A DNA stretch of 64,000 bases from Hyalella azteca (Eukaryota > Arthropoda > Malacostraca > Amphipoda > Hyalellidae), in assembly GCF_000764305.2 (NCBI RefSeq), contig NW_025934720.1:1-64000 (forward strand), in the 5' to 3' direction. This document shows, one piece after another, positions 36,401 through 50,600 of the stretch; positions within the stretch are counted from its first letter, which is position 1; each line of letters starts with the position of its first letter. The position numbers and the translations under genes are program-made. The notes under the pieces are model-generated. The model was not told the DNA's origin. It ran no database searches and worked only from the letters and a program-made list of their open reading frames with translations.

Positions 36401-39400
36401 TCGCTATTATGTTTTGGTTGAAGCATACGACTGCAAGTTGGCCACAGAATCGACTTTTGAACGTGCATTCAGAAAAATTAGTGAGGCTTTGTCCAAATAT
36501 CGATGCCCTTGTTGTCTTTTGTACGGGTCATCCTGACCCAGTATGGCTCTGTAAGAGGGCGTTTCTGTGAGACTCTGCTCGTGCTGTGGTTATAAGGAAG
36601 TGTGTCTCTATATAGTTGGACAATGACAACATTTTTCTGAGAATGTATATAAATGAGCAACTGTCGCTTTGATTGCGAGTAAACTATTGGGTCAATTGTG
36701 GACCTTTTGTAATGATAGTATAGTTGCAGTGTACAAATAAGATCTGTCGCCTTCCGCGGTCTACTGTTTCTCCATACGACGGGAATTTTATTACAGGCGT
36801 AATCGATCTGATTGAATAAATAATTGGAGCTTCCGTGTATTCGGAATAGCTATGTAGGCTTTTCCTGTCCTTCATCTCGGTAGTCTATCACCCTCGCGGA
36901 GCCTGAGCTCTGAACTCCGTCAACTAAATGGAGATGCCTGAAGTTTCTAGGAGTTTTTCATTCTTTTGTGTGCCTTCCTAAGAACGTTTGGACCCGAGCC
37001 ATTCAGTCTCAAAGATAGCCTTCGCTGCCGTGCACACTTGGATGCTCTTTTTCATCCATTCCTTTGGTGTTCATGCATAGATTTTTCCATTCATTCTCTG
37101 ATATGATTTCAGATTTTGTTTCATATTATATTTTTTGGCAGTGGTCAATCGTCATTTTTGATGACGAGAAAGGAATGGAGTACATTCGAGATCCGAGAGC
37201 ATCGAGTTGTTACTTCAAAATAATTTCACAGTAATCTATGAAATGCGATCGTTTCTCTTTTGATAAGAAAAATTGTCAAGCGTATAGGTAATTATTTATC
37301 TCCGAGCGCTATCAAGTAAACTTTTCAGAAACTGTTGAATTTGAATAAATAGTACATAATTACTAGGATTTTCAAGCATTCCTCGACTTTAATTCCTCAG
37401 CTCAAAATAACGCTTTGTCTTCATTAGGACGTTGAGTGGCATTTGTGAATCGGTCTCGTGAGAAGAGCGCACAGCTTTTTTTTACGTCTTGTTTGTCTGG
37501 TTTTACTCGAGATTATATTCTTGTTCAAAACCACTACTACTTGATTTAATGTTCCTCTAACAATAGGAGGGAAGTTGTCAGGGAAATATAAGGGAATGCA
37601 AGGCTCATTTAACATTTGCATCGTATATAAGAAATGCGTAATAAAAGGCGGACAGGTTTAGAGCTGGACGGGTTTTGGAGGGAAATGTTGCGTGGCGCGT
37701 GTAATGCGTCTTGTTTCTTGCTTAGCGTGCACGCGGCTTTACAGCCCTCCTGGGCCCCGCAACCCTAGAGATGGTCTGTGCTCTACACTCAGAAACTAAG
37801 TGAGATTTGTCCTAATAATGATGCGCTTTTTACCGTTAGCTAGGTCATCTACCTCCAGGTTGGCTCGGCCTAAGGACGTATCATTGCTATAGGTTCGCTC
37901 TCTGATCGTGCAACAGGCATGATAGTGTCACTATTTGCAGTATTTGGAACATATGATCCAGCCATGTTTCTGAGAGCACGCAGTGCCGAGACCGTGTGCT
38001 GAATTATCTCTAACTCACGCCCCCAGTATCTGTCAATTTCGCTTCCTATTGCCGAGCTCGGCGTTGGTTGTATTCATATTACGTCACATCTGAGTATTGC
38101 TGTAATGTTTTTTTTTCTTAGAAACGTTCCTGTGTTGTTTCTGCGCAGTGCGGCTGTTTGAATTTGCATCCTGTCAGTACATTCGTATCTTGATATCGCG
38201 AATATCTTGTAAATTCGGATGCCATAACGAATCGATATCACTCTCGAACGGAATCGTACTTGACACGACTTGTGATAGCTAATCTAACAATTTCTATTTA
38301 TCTCAGGCGTTTTCTTTCATCTCGGCTAATTTTGGCAGTTTTTTCTTGCATAATGTTACTATTTTCAACAAATTGTGATGCAGGAAAAACGCGCTTTCGT
38401 TTCAGTTTTCGGAAGTGGTGTCTTTCATATTCTCTTTTGATGATCTGCATGTATATGCTTCTGTGTTTTCAGTTTACATGGAAATTTCTAAGGTTGACTT
38501 CAAAGTCTAGTGCGGAATTTTGACTGGAAGCAATGATGGATAGAGTGATTCCGAGCTCGTAAATATACATTTTTCTCTCGTCTGTTCCCTCTCAGGCTTG
38601 CCTGATTCCTACGGCGGGGCTGCACCACTTTTTTAAAGCCGATAGACGTAAAAATTTGGTCCTGTACTGCCGGACTCTCCCGATAGTTTTTTTTTCCGGG
38701 CGGGACACTCTTTGCATTTTTTTTTCTAGTGAATAAATTAAAAGGAGGCTGAATAAATTACGAAGGAGGTGGCTGGGCGTGAGGTCCGTGGCAGCTTCTT
38801 TTTGAATGCATTGCTTTTTCCACTTCAAAGCTAAGCTCGTTGCTCAATTTTTGTGCTCGTTCGCGCGTGCTGGCAGCGCGGCTGCACTAGTTAGCGTGCC
38901 CGTGTAATGCAGTTTTGCTGCGCTAATGCAAACATTAATTACTTTGTTACGAGTTTTTCTGTTTAGCAGGTAGTATAGTGATGAGCGACATAGCTGGGAG
39001 ATTAAATAATTTGTTGACTTTTGCATGAATTTTTTGGTTGGGCTCAGAACTCGAGCAGCTACTCAGGTTTAAAATGTTCAATATTATTGATTGTGCTTTG
39101 TATTCGAGGTTGAGCTATTTTTGGCTATTTCCAGTCACGGCCACTATTTTTTTCGAACCTTATGCGATGCAAGCAATTCACTCTCCCTCCCTATATAGTC
39201 GCCATTACCAGGATGGACAACTACAATAACAACAATAACATGCAAACAATTCAAATTTTACTTGCTATGTACCCTGCGACGAACTTTTAGTTATTGCTTA
39301 GTTCACTTGACTTAGGGTGTGTCAGATCTTTGACACTTATGATTTTTACACTTGAATATCATCGTCATTACGATGTATAATTCACGGATATCCAGGTGGA

Positions 39401-40100
39401 CCTTCGGTCACCTTCCTCTTGTGAAGCTTGCGCCGGCTTGTCGAAACTGTGAAGCGCGATTGTAATATTCATGGGAGGGAGAAGCCGCCGCCATGTTCCT
39501 GGCCTTTGCAAGGCTCGCAAAATTCTTGCATGGTTGGTCCACCGCCTGCAAGTAATGGAGTATATTTCCTCGCACTCCATTTAGGTGCTCTCAAGTGCAC
39601 ACCTTGGGATTGCTTGCAGCAATTCCTACCCTATTCTGGCAAGCTGCATGGGTTGCCACAATTTATTCAGATATACAACTGTGTGATTAACCCTTTGTCT
39701 ACTGATGATAAATGGTTACCAAGCCATCTACGCTTAACTTTGAAGACGGTTAATGTATCCACAGGAAAGGGCTTAACCCTTTGCCCACTAACGGAAACTA
39801 GTTCCTACACATTTATTTACGCATAACGTTGAAGACTGTTAATGTATCCTTGGACAAATGGTTAATCCTTTGTCTACTGGAGGCTACTCTACTAGTATTA
39901 AGTTGCTGGTTGCCGAATACACAACCTTGTTATGCATTTCATCAAGTAAGCCCGTACGTAAGTTTCGGTAACACTGAGCTACATCGGCGCTTGAGGCAGG
40001 AATGGATGTGAACGGAGCTGTTTAGCAGGCATCGGAGCGAAGGCTCAAACGCAGCTGATCTGCAGCTCGGGCTCCGCTCTCCCACACGCGGCGTTAAATA
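33430..40100. other. Long gene-poor stretch
   Basis: Nearly 6.7 kb with frames no longer than about 130 codons and no recognised domain, transposon end or RNA gene. A weak repeat of GTTAATGTATCC ... TTAACCCTTTGTCTACT occurs two to three times at about 39,690-39,880. It could be intergenic DNA or a long 5' intron of the Ph gene. Confidence 0.5.
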
Positions 40101-40159
40101 ATAGATCTTCTCCCCCTGCTGCTGCTTCTCTTAATACTGCTCTCCCTATAGTACTGCCT

Positions 40160-40400
40160 CTGCTCCCTCTAGTACTGCCCGTGCTCCCTAGTGCTGCCCC
40201 TGCTCCCCCTAGAACTGCCCCTGCTCCTCCTAGAACTGCCCCTGCTCCCCCTAGAACTGCCCCTGCGCCCCCTAGAACTGCCCCTGCTCCTCCTAGAACT
40301 GCCCCTGCTCCTCCTAGAACTGCTCCTCCCTCTAGGGCTACCCCTGCTCCCCCTATTGCTGCCCCTTCTCCTGCTAGTGCTGCTCCTGTCCCCTCAATTG
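40160..40400. repeat. 21-bp minisatellite (GCCCCTGCTCCCCCTAGAACT)
   Basis: About eight 21-bp units, cleanest at 40,196-40,325. All frames stay open: the + strand reads PRTAPAP, the - strand reads GAVLGGA. No splice or domain context supports translation. Confidence 0.9.
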
Positions 40401-40989
40401 TACTGCTCCTGCCCCCGTCTATAGAGCTGCCCTTGCTCCCTATACATGGCGTCTGGCATCCCCCCGCTGTTGTGTTGCATCGCTTTAACATATTACGGCT
40501 GTTGCATCTTTCCTGCTAATGTGTTGTCCCTGATGTTGCGATGGCCTTGCTGCTGCCACCCTGTTGCTGCCGCTATGCACCGTTCACAATTCATGAGAAG
40601 CTACTGGTCAGTTCGCACGCTCAATGTGGCTTTTTCATTTCACTCACCGATGTACGTCACGTCTATTTGACACCTTAATTTTTTCCCTCTCCATTTTCAT
40701 CCCGTGTTCTCTGCGTCCAGCAGTACTGACGCTGCTGTCGTTTATTGCGCTAACGCAAGCATGGCGAATGCTCGCAGAGGCTCCGTATGATACGTCTCTC
40801 GCGCCTTGGCTCTTCACGAGTCGACTCATTCGCTGCTGCTGCCACCAGCCCCTTACAACTCGAGTGCTCCTCATTCAGTCTCCTCTGTGCGCACTGCACT
40901 CCAAGCGCTCTGTCCCTCAGCTTCTTCTGCCCAACTCAAACCAATTGGCCTTTTAATTTCGATTTAACATAGAATTTCTTTCACTGACT

Positions 40990-41650
40990 TCAAGATGCGC
41001 CCAGCGCTCTACTCCTTCCATTCTCCAACCTGCACCCAGCGCTCCACTTCCTCCATTCTCCAGCCTGCAACTAACGCTCTATTCCCTCCATTCTCCAGCC
41101 TGCAACTAGCGCTCTACTCCCTCCTTTCTCCAGCCTGCAACTAGCGCTCTATTTCCTCCATTCTCCAGCCTGCAACTAGCGCTCTAATCCCTCCATTCTC
41201 CAGCCTGCAACTAGCGCTCTACTCCCTCCATTCTCCAGCCTGCAATTAGCGCTCTATTCCCTCCATTCTCCAGCCTGCAACTAGCGCTCTAATCCCTCCA
41301 TTCTCCAGCCTGCAACTAGCGCTCTACTCCCTGCATGCTCCAGCCTGCAACTAGCGCTCCACTCCCTCCACTCTCCAGCCTGTAACTAGTGCTCTACTCC
41401 CTCCATTTTCCAGCTTGCAACTAGCGCTCCACTCCCTCCATTCTTCAGCCTGCAACTAGTGCTCTACTCCCTCCATTTTCCAGCCCGCAACTAGCTCTCC
41501 ACTCCCTCCATTCTCCAGCCTGCAACTAGCGCTCCACTCCCTCCATTCTCCAGCCTGCAACTTGCTCTCTCCTCCCTCCATTCTCCAGGCTGCAACTTGC
41601 GCTCTACTCCTTCCATTCTCCAGCCTGCAACTTGCGCTCTCTCTCCTGCT
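40990..41650. repeat. 35-bp minisatellite (GCTCTACTCCCTCCATTCTCCAGCCTGCAACTAGC)
   Basis: About nineteen pyrimidine-rich units. The 35-bp step is exact at 41111, 41146 and 41181. Non-coding. Confidence 0.93.
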
Positions 41651-41659
41651 TACACTCTA

Positions 41660-44600
41660 TTTTTTCGCTTCTTCTCCTTTGTCATCGCATTCCCTTGAGC
41701 TATTCGGTTTGCTTTTGATTCGCATCGTCTCTCTCTCTTCGGTGCGGTCCGTGTCCAATCCCTTATATCACAATGCCTTCATTTTATTTTATCTAACCGA
41801 CACCTTCTCATTGTTTCCTTCATTTGAAAATTGATATTGCTGGATAATGCCTGCAGTTCATCAATTTGGCTTAGCAAAATTTTGCAGTTCATCCTGCAGC
41901 TTATCTCTAGTGGCGTGGCAAAATCGGACCGATTGCAAAATTGTAGCGGGTAGTTTTTTCAGGAGCTTTTCGGCAGTTGCAACGAGTTGTATATACAGTG
42001 AGTGCATAGGCACCCCGGCACAGTGTTGCGAGCGCTTTAGATTCCTACTAGGTAATTATGGCAGTCAGATTCGGCAATTTAGTTCACCATATGGGGACTG
42101 CAATGGCTTAATTTTTGAGTTGTAACAAGTATCATTTCGTGTAACCGTTCATTCAGCCTGTTAACACGCGTTACTCTCATTAGTCGAGATTAAGACTAAC
42201 ATGGTCTCGCTGTTCCCTTTCCTCTACTATCAACAGCTAGAAGGCACTTCGTTTTCAGGCCTAAGTAAATCTTTCTGCGCTGAAAAAATTGTGTATATAT
42301 CAACCCCATCGGTAGTAGAGAAGTACGTTTGCCAATCTCAGAGATTGTTACAGCTTCGGGTCTAATTAGAAAACTCCGACACCCTAAATTAACTTATATC
42401 GTTTGCCTTTGCCAGAATTTGCCATCATTGTCATTTCACTAAATCGTATCTGAAACTATCAAATTGATGCGAAGTGAAGATTCATAAATGATTGCATTTC
42501 TGATTTGTTGAAACATTTGCTATTTAAATCCAAGTAGCAGTCTTTGTATCTTGCAAAAATCAAAAGATCCGCGAAGCTCTGCGAAGCGAAGCATTTCTTG
42601 TGTCTGCTTAATTTCCTCCTTCCAATCGATATATGGATCGCTTTCAGAGTTTCGTCTCAGCTGGCGCGGCTGCTGCGTGACTCCAACAAAAACCTTTGGT
42701 CCCTTTGGACCTGAAACCACCTAAAAACTTCTACAACATGAGCGCTCTCGAATTAAACGTCCGCCAGAGTCCTCGAAGATAAAGCCTTGAGCTTGTAAGG
42801 GGCTGAACAAGAGAATGCTCCGTCCTTGGGCGAGGCCTTCCTATATAGCCGTGCTATCTTCCTTATTGGATTTATTTTGAAATTTATCGAGGCTTCTTTT
42901 GAACTTTTAACATGGTTTAACAAAAATTTATTTCTGAAAAATGTGTGGAAGAGAATATTCTTCTTAATATCCAATTTGATTTTACTTATTTTGATTAGAA
43001 TTGCCCACTATAAAGTGAACTAAATGATTTCAGTGACGAAGTTTTGAAAGCCATATGTATGTCGCTCACTACGAGGAAAATCGAAGCACGACGTTTCTAT
43101 TCCTATATGAGATTAATTTCCTATTTGATTTACGGTTTGTCATAAATCCTACCAGCTTCGAAATAGTTGCATCTGACTGTTACGCAATATTATTGCGTAA
43201 AATAATCCTAAAAGTGATCAAACAAATATTGGCATTGATATTTAAATTGAGAGAACCTATTCAAAAGTTATGATTCTATTGTACACGATCGTGTAACTCG
43301 ATTTTGACTTATATCGGACTACTGGAGTATAGCATATTTCTTTGGCTCTTTACTGATTAGTTTATAAATTAACCGTTATTTTGTTTATAAATTTCAACCA
43401 TATGGTTCATTCTAAACTATAGAAGAACGCGCGGTACTATTCTACCCATTCACACAGATATATTTACAAGGAATAAAATATGCCTTTTCTTTTGGGTCAA
43501 AAAGACGCGGGTTCTATGATACAAATAGAAGTTACGGATATTCTATGGTGCCTATTTGCGACCATGGCAAGTAACTCCATGTAATTCTGCGCACGCGGCA
43601 TCCCCGGCTTTGGTGTGCAGCCATCAATGGGATCTTGCGGCGATCCTTCCATTGCCTGGAGTGGCAGAGGATGTTGCTGTTGCCCAGTAACGGAGTTACC
43701 GTCCCTTGTTTTTGTCGTAGAATTTCGCAGTCTCAGAACACACGTCGTTATTTTCCCGTAAAATGTAACGTTTCTATTTATTGTGTCTATTTCTATCTTC
43801 TATTCGCTACATTTCTTTGTCGATGTCATTTTCATCAAGTTCTATTTATTTGTACGCTGTGGTTTTAGAAAGCCTCATTTTTATACAGAGTAAATGGGAC
43901 ATTGTTCGTAAGCAATTATTATTACACCCAGTATCTATATTCTTAGTCTTTTGAAATAACATTTAATTTTAACAAAGAATGAGCATGCAAATAAAGAGAA
44001 ATTTATGAATAATAATTTTCCTGACAATGCAGATGATTGTGAATGCTGCTTTCCCTATGAAATTATCATATCACATTAAATGACGTACAACATAGTCTTG
44101 GGCGGTGGACTGTTGTGAACAAATTTTTTTCTGCGCTCATCAATCAAAGGAAATACCGGTTCTGAATGGAACTTTTTGCATTACAAAAAAGCCTCAATCC
44201 TCGACTTGGTAATTCTGAGAGAAATTTTCTCACGTTTTTGTGTACCAGTCCAGGTGACTAACTTATACACCCTTGAAAAAAAAAACAAGTTCATCATAAC
44301 ATCGTTTTCTGCTTTTACATTTCGATTGGGTTTACAACATTTTTAATTATCTTTTTTACTGACTCTGCAATTTCATTACCAGTTATTCGTGGTCAGTGAG
44401 AAGACGACTCTCAGGTGTCGGTAGTCCAAGTTGGCAGTTGGTCTGAGCTTGATCGATGGCTCGCTGGGTATTCCAAGTCCAGCTCATTAATGCCGCGCGT
44501 TCACCTGGCCGTCGCTAATTGAGTCATCAGATCTCCGTGCGTTATATGTGCTTCCGACAAATCAGATGTCCGTCCGGCGAATTCATTTTCATTTCTGGCT

Positions 44601-46280
44601 GATATTGATGGATAGCTTTTGTAGAGGCATTGGCTGTGATTAAAACCTCAAATATGTTTTCTTTGTTGTATTCTTATGTTTAATTATTATTGTTCTAAAT
44701 TGTCGCAGCTTTCGATTTCAGGCGGCCACACCCTCGATTACTCTGTAATGTTTAAAGCCACCTCGCCAGTTTTGTAGCATATACTAATAATTCTCAAATT
44801 TTAAATATATATTTTTAGAATCGATCTTCGATAACTTCTATGTTTTTTTTTTTTTTTGTTTCTAGAGGCCAATAGATTATTGTACACTTGGAACCACTAG
44901 TGAAAAATTTTGCCGAAAAGTATTGACGTATGAATAACATTTAACGAAAATATTAGTATGTTTTTTTTCTTCATTCATGACAATATCCAAGAACGACGTC
45001 GCCTATCTTTAAACCTTGTAGCAAATTAATATGTTTGTTTATGGTGCACCCTCATGTTTTATTTAAATTTTTTTGTCGTACATTGTGGTGGAATGCTCGA
45101 CTGTAGAGAACAAATTGGACGTTTCTTACCATCCCCGACATTTTGCGCGAACGCATTTCAATATTTTGTTGCTCTCGTCTGTCTCTCTTGATCAAAAATT
45201 GTTATGGGCTTAGAGTGGATCCTGGCTAAAATCCATTAGGCTGCATCACTCGAGTTCTCTTTTATGCCAGCTTTGGGACATTTCTGAACTTTTTTCCGAT
45301 TAGGACGCTCCAAAATTAGATTTTTCTGCGAGAGTGGCTTTAGGAAGCTGATCTTGCTAAGAGGCAGAGAAGCCTGCCCAGAGACACGGAAGCCTGGCTT
45401 TACGATCGAATTCAATGATTAGTGCGAGACTGGTTAATAGATTGCAGTGATGAAATAGCAGTGAAGATTGCAGCAGCAAATATGGTGCAAGGTGGTTAGA
45501 GGAAATGAAATAACGATATTTTGTTCGTTGTCAGTGAAGCTTGAGCTTGTTTTGGTTCGCTGTCGCAGTTGCTTGGACTTGAGGCACACAAACCTGCTTC
45601 GGCGACTGCCTGGACCACACTGTGTGACTGTGGCTGCGTACAGCTTGGATGCTCCAGTCACTTGCCCGGCTTCACACAATCGCTTGCATTTTCACATTTC
45701 ATTCCGCTGACAAGCATTTCTTGACGTTTGTGTTTTGATGTTTGCCAGCGTCAGCGAAATTAAATTACCGGTACTGTCGATGCGGGGAAACATAATGCCC
45801 TAGGGTGTTGTCATCCCGGCATTGGGAGCAAAGGTTGTTATCAATGTGCATGATGCATTGTTTTCTGACTGCTGGAGGCGCGTTGACATATGTCAGTAAC
45901 TCTTCATTTTAAATGCCTGCCTTACAAAGATTATTCATCTTAGCTATATTTACTTTAATTTTTTACTATTTTTCCATGGAATTGAATTTATTACGCCATA
46001 TACTGACTAAAAATTTTCATCGGTCTTCAATTTGCCCGATACATTCACTTGTGCAACACACTGCAATTAATAGCTACCAGTTTCAATCGACAGGGGCGTT
46101 GCGATTCTGTTTAGTGATAAGATTAATCAGAAAAAGGGGAACCTAATTCAGTAATGTGATTTCATTCTACCTCAATTTTTCTCTGATCTCTCCTGATTGT
46201 TTAACCTGACCTCACTAAGGACGTTGATGTTTGTGCTCTTCACCCCTAATTATTTCACGTCACTAATAATATTCTGTGTT
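41660..46280. other. Gene-poor stretch upstream of Ph exons
   Basis: AT-rich, with no frame above about 92 codons and no recognised element. It probably includes a 5' intron of the Ph gene. Confidence 0.45.
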
Positions 46281-46287
46281 TGTGCAG

Positions 46288-46407
46288 GAGCTCGCGCCGC
46301 TAGTGATGAACCGGACGCAGCTTCACCAGCGCGGTCGTTCTCGCCGCCGCAGTTAGCCGCTGCTGGACATGCAACCGCCTCTCCTTCCAGCCCAACCGTG
46401 TTCGCAG
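46288..46407 (+). CDS. Possible upstream exon of polyhomeotic gene (phase conflict)
   Basis: A 120-nt open segment is bounded by a good acceptor (TTTGTGCAG|GAG) and donor (TTCGCAG|GTACCC). Only one of the three frames is open: ARAASDEPDAASPARSFSPP then QLAAAGHATASPSSPTVFA. This Ala/Ser/Pro-rich sequence matches the style of the next exon. Joined to the acceptor at 46641, however, the phase is wrong and a TGA appears at once. Either a small exon is missing, a different donor is used, this is an alternative exon, or the assembly has an indel. Confidence 0.45.
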
Positions 46408-46641
46408 GTACCCGTCAAGTGCAAGTCATTTGGATCAAGCAAACTTTTGTAGCGGACAGAGCAATCATTGTTAAAATGAACCAAAAATGGTGGCTTATTA
46501 TGTTTTGTACTTATTTGTATTGTTATTATTGTTTTGTGCAATGAAGAAATGGAATTTTGCGTTACATGAATTTAATGGTTGCGTGACACTGGAATGGATG
46601 CGAGATTACTTTTACGTGAGGATGTTTTGTTCCGCGTGCAG

Positions 46642-47646
46642 GAGGCTGACCACTGCAGTGACGAGGTTGCTGCTGACACTGCTCCTGTCACTTCAGCTGA
46701 CGCTCTTGTCACCACCGCCTCTGCTGCTGTCAGTTCTCCTGTCAAAGAACAACAGCTGTTAGCTGCCGAATCCCCGAAGCTTTCTCCAAGCACTCCTCTG
46801 CCTAAACATAACATCCTACAGACTCCTGACGACTCGTGCCTCACTCCTCACGATACTCACACTCTTCACCCTCAAGACTCGACACACTCCATTCCTGATC
46901 TCCCCCAAAACTCTGTGCCAGAGTCACCAACTCCTAGCAGTCCTTCCGTTCAGAGTTCTAGCTCCGCTAATTCTCCTGCTACAACTCCGAACGCCACTGC
47001 CTCCCCTGCATTTAACGCTGCTGCCTCTCTTGTTTCTTCCCCTCACAACGCCTCTCCCTCTCCTGCCTCACCAAACACGTCCTCCTCCTCCCCATCTCCT
47101 CCTCGCGTAGCGAGTGCCTCACCGCATTATTCCCCCATCACTTGTGATGCGCCAGGAAATCAAGCCCCAATTATTATCAGCTTCGGCGCTCCTGTGTCGT
47201 GTTCTGATGTTCGGTTCGCGGCAGTAGGTTCCTCTCCCGTGACTTGTATTTCTTCCGCGTCAGGGGCGACCATTTTGACATCTCTTGCTCCAACCTTCAC
47301 ATCTGTTGGTCCTGTTGCCACATCAGCGACGTTCACCGCTGGCGCTACTCCGGGGTCCATCTCCTACAAGGTCTTGCCGTCAACAGCCTCGCGGGTGACC
47401 GCTCTACAAAGCAACACTGCGCCGTCCTACGTTACCTACACGAGTCCTGGCTCGTTATTGAGTTCTTTCGTTCCAAGACCTGCGTCGGCTTTGTCGGTCG
47501 CTGCAGGTGTCAGGTCTCCTCTTCGGGTCGCCGCTCCTCGCATTGCCATGTCTCAGGTTATGACTCCCCAGCCTGCCCAGCCCCAGCAGGCGCCACCCCA
47601 GTCCCCACACCAAACCCCCACTGCAATCACTCCTCAGTCTTCACAG
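46642..47646 (+). CDS. ph: Ph exon 1 of model: Ser/Thr/Pro-rich region
   Basis: 335 codons starting EADHCSDEVAADTAPVTSAD, rich in Ser, Pro, Thr and Ala, and ending AITPQSSQ. The acceptor is CCGCGTGCAG|GAG. The 3' junction fits a GC donor, CAG|GCAAGT, which gives phase 0 to match the next exon; the nearby GTAACT donor (4 nt further) would break the frame. The open frame extends upstream to an ATG at 46594, so this could instead be a first coding exon. No folded domain is recognised; probably disordered. Confidence 0.8.
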
Positions 47647-50600
47647 GCAAGTAACTGTCGTCAGTAATATCTCATAGGTAGTGTTATATTATTGGCAGTG
47701 ACATGCTATCTCGGTGTTTTCGATGAATTTATTTCATCTTTCATTTGAAAATCATTGCCTAAATGTTCTCTCCAGGGATTACGGATTATGTTCAGGCCTT
47801 AGGTTTGTGTTGTTGACGTTAGTGTAAACGGTAGTGATATTTGTGCAGCATTTCTACGTGCAAGCTACGATGACTGGTCCCGCCATGAGCATCTCTGCCC
47901 CGCCCGCGATCGCCCCCGCGCCGCCCCCACAGACGACACCCTCGTCCACCACCACCACAGCGGGGCAGCAGCACCACCAGGCCACCTTACCCACCCTGCA
48001 GCAGCAACTGCAGCACCTACAGCAGCAGCAGTTGCAGCAACCCCTGCAACAACCTCTGCATCCTCACCAGATCCATCACACGGCTGTCTCTCCGTCAGCC
48101 ATGGCTCAAGTAAATATCATGATTTATCATGTCAACCACGTTTTTGCTTTTTTGCTCTACAGTTTTTTTGCCGGTTAACTAGTTTTGTTTTTAAATAATT
48201 TAAAAACCAATGAAATAAGAGAAGAAATAATCTATTGATAAAATTGGTCAAGTCTTGTTTTTCATTCGCATCTAACCGGCCTAGTTTAAACAGTTATGTC
48301 GATGACGTGTCGATATCCACGCTCCAGTGGATTTTTCTTCCACTTAGCGCCGTAGCAATTGCTGGTTATGAATACTTGGTAATTATTCCATTTGTTCTGT
48401 ACTAATGTAATGAATAAACAATAGCTTTCAAGCTTAGCGCTTACGAGGCAGATGTCGCAGCCTCCCACTCACTCTCCCTTGTTCTTGTGTTCAGTTTTCG
48501 CCGCAACTGCAAGTGATTCAGTCATCACTGCCAGCACCGTCATACAACCTGACGCAGTTGTACCAGAACGCTCAGGGTCAGCTCATCATGCCTGGGGGCC
48601 TGGCCCTGCAAAGCATGCCTGGTAACGCCACGCAGTCCACCATCAGTCCTGCGCAGGCCATGCAGCCTGCGCTCAACGCCGGCCAGCACATTCAGGTACT
48701 GACGCATATCTCGTCATACTTTCGTATTGCTACGCAATTATCGTGTACATTTTCATTGGACAATTAGAGTGTAATTCAATCTCCACCGTGCAAGGTCATC
48801 CCTGAAATTTAAATGCATGTAACAATTGCATCTTAATGAGTACTTATATAAATTGTTTTAAATAATGGTCTTTTAATTATTATGTAAACAATGTTTTTCT
48901 TTTACATTTTCGGCTCATTGAATTATCATTAAAAAGGAATGGATTCGATTTTCAGACATTTCCACCAAGTTATTTCTGAAAGTATTGACTATTTATCACG
49001 GTGTCAAGCAATTAAAGAGTTATGAACTACCCTTTAAATTGTTTATCCTGAAATTATGCTTCGAACACGAGGACAACTGATCATTATTTTGTGAATAAGG
49101 TAATCACGGCGGGAGGGAAGGCGACGGCGTTCAATGGTCAGCTGACGGCAGCGGGCACCCACATGCTGACGACCGCTCAGCTGCCCACCGCGCAGCCTGG
49201 CAAGGCCGCCACCGCCACCCAGCAGGTCCTGCACCAGTCACAAGGTAGCTAGCTACTCATGCCCCACTGCAATCTCTCCTCAGTCTTCACAAAAATATAT
49301 TCACTTCATTCATTTTTGGTTTAATCGAACTCAACAGTCACAAGGTAGCTAGGCACTCATGCCTCACTGCAATCTCTCCTCAGTCTTCACAAAATATATT
49401 TATGTTTTACCCATTAAATGTTAATGACATCATGCTGAAATGTAACTTCAGCTCACTTTTTTTTCCAAACATGTTTGCTTAGAGTTTGCACTAAGTTTTG
49501 CACTTGGTATAAACTGCTTGCATGAATCTCATTATGTCCACGAGTTTTAGCATCACGTGGACCAAAACAGGAGCTATATGTATATTTGTTCAAGCCAAGT
49601 TTAACACGTCCTGAGAAGTTTTTGGAACAAGTTAGTGATGTCATTTATTTATGGCAGACAACTTTTGGTGATGATTACAACTTTGCATTTTGTCTGGTCT
49701 TCTTGTTCTGATTTCTTCAACCGGCTTAACTCGGTTGAGTAAATAACTTTATAAGGATAATGATAATAATTTAACGTTCATTGAATAGCTAAGATAATTG
49801 CTATGATGTCACAGGCTACAGCCAACACAGCTTGCTCAGCTCGGGCTCCCAGACGCTGCTGCTCAGCTCTCCTATCAGCCAACAGCCCACGAATATCTTG
49901 CCTGCCGCTGCTGCTCAACCCAACACAGCTGCGGCAACCCACAAGCACCAGCACGACCACATGCAGAAGGTAATTACTGTGTATTACTGTACATACGTGG
50001 TGTGTAATTGTGCTAATTACTGATGAATTACTGAATTGTGGTAATTACTGTACCGGTGATATGGTCACCGACCACATGCAGAAGGTAACACTGTTTGGGA
50101 ATACTTCATGCTTCACTAGAAGCAAAGTGAGATCCAAATTCAAAGCGAAATGCTGTTACAAAGACGGAAAAGATACTTATGTAATGTTTAGCAATATGCG
50201 TGATGGATTTCAAGAAATAAACCACAATCTAAACTTTTGCTGCAAACGTAAAAAACTTGAGAATGGTAATATCGGCATTATAATGTCAAACGTGATTGTC
50301 CACTATCTTTGCCCCGTCGTGCCACTCCTCACTCACCCGTACAGGCCCAGAAGCCTACTTCTTTTTTGACTGGTGAAACTCTCCCCGTCTCCCGCCCGCT
50401 AATATGCAGTTCAACTACTCCTACATTTCAACCACTAGATTTCATCCACCTCTACTGATTTCAAATACCAAAAGGAACTTGTTGAGCTCTCTTCTCCCAC
50501 GAGTACTTAAAATATTACAGTAATATTATGGCTACTCGCGGTTACCCTCGGTATTATCGCGGTTACCCTCAGTATTATCGCGGTTACCCTCAGTATTATC

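Noticed and set aside
39428..39826. 132-codon frame on the + strand
   Set aside because: No recognisable domain, runs through a local repeat, and no codon bias visible by eye.
40045..40519. Frames reading PRTAPAP (+) and GAVLGGA (-)
   Set aside because: 21-bp minisatellite open in all frames; no gene context.
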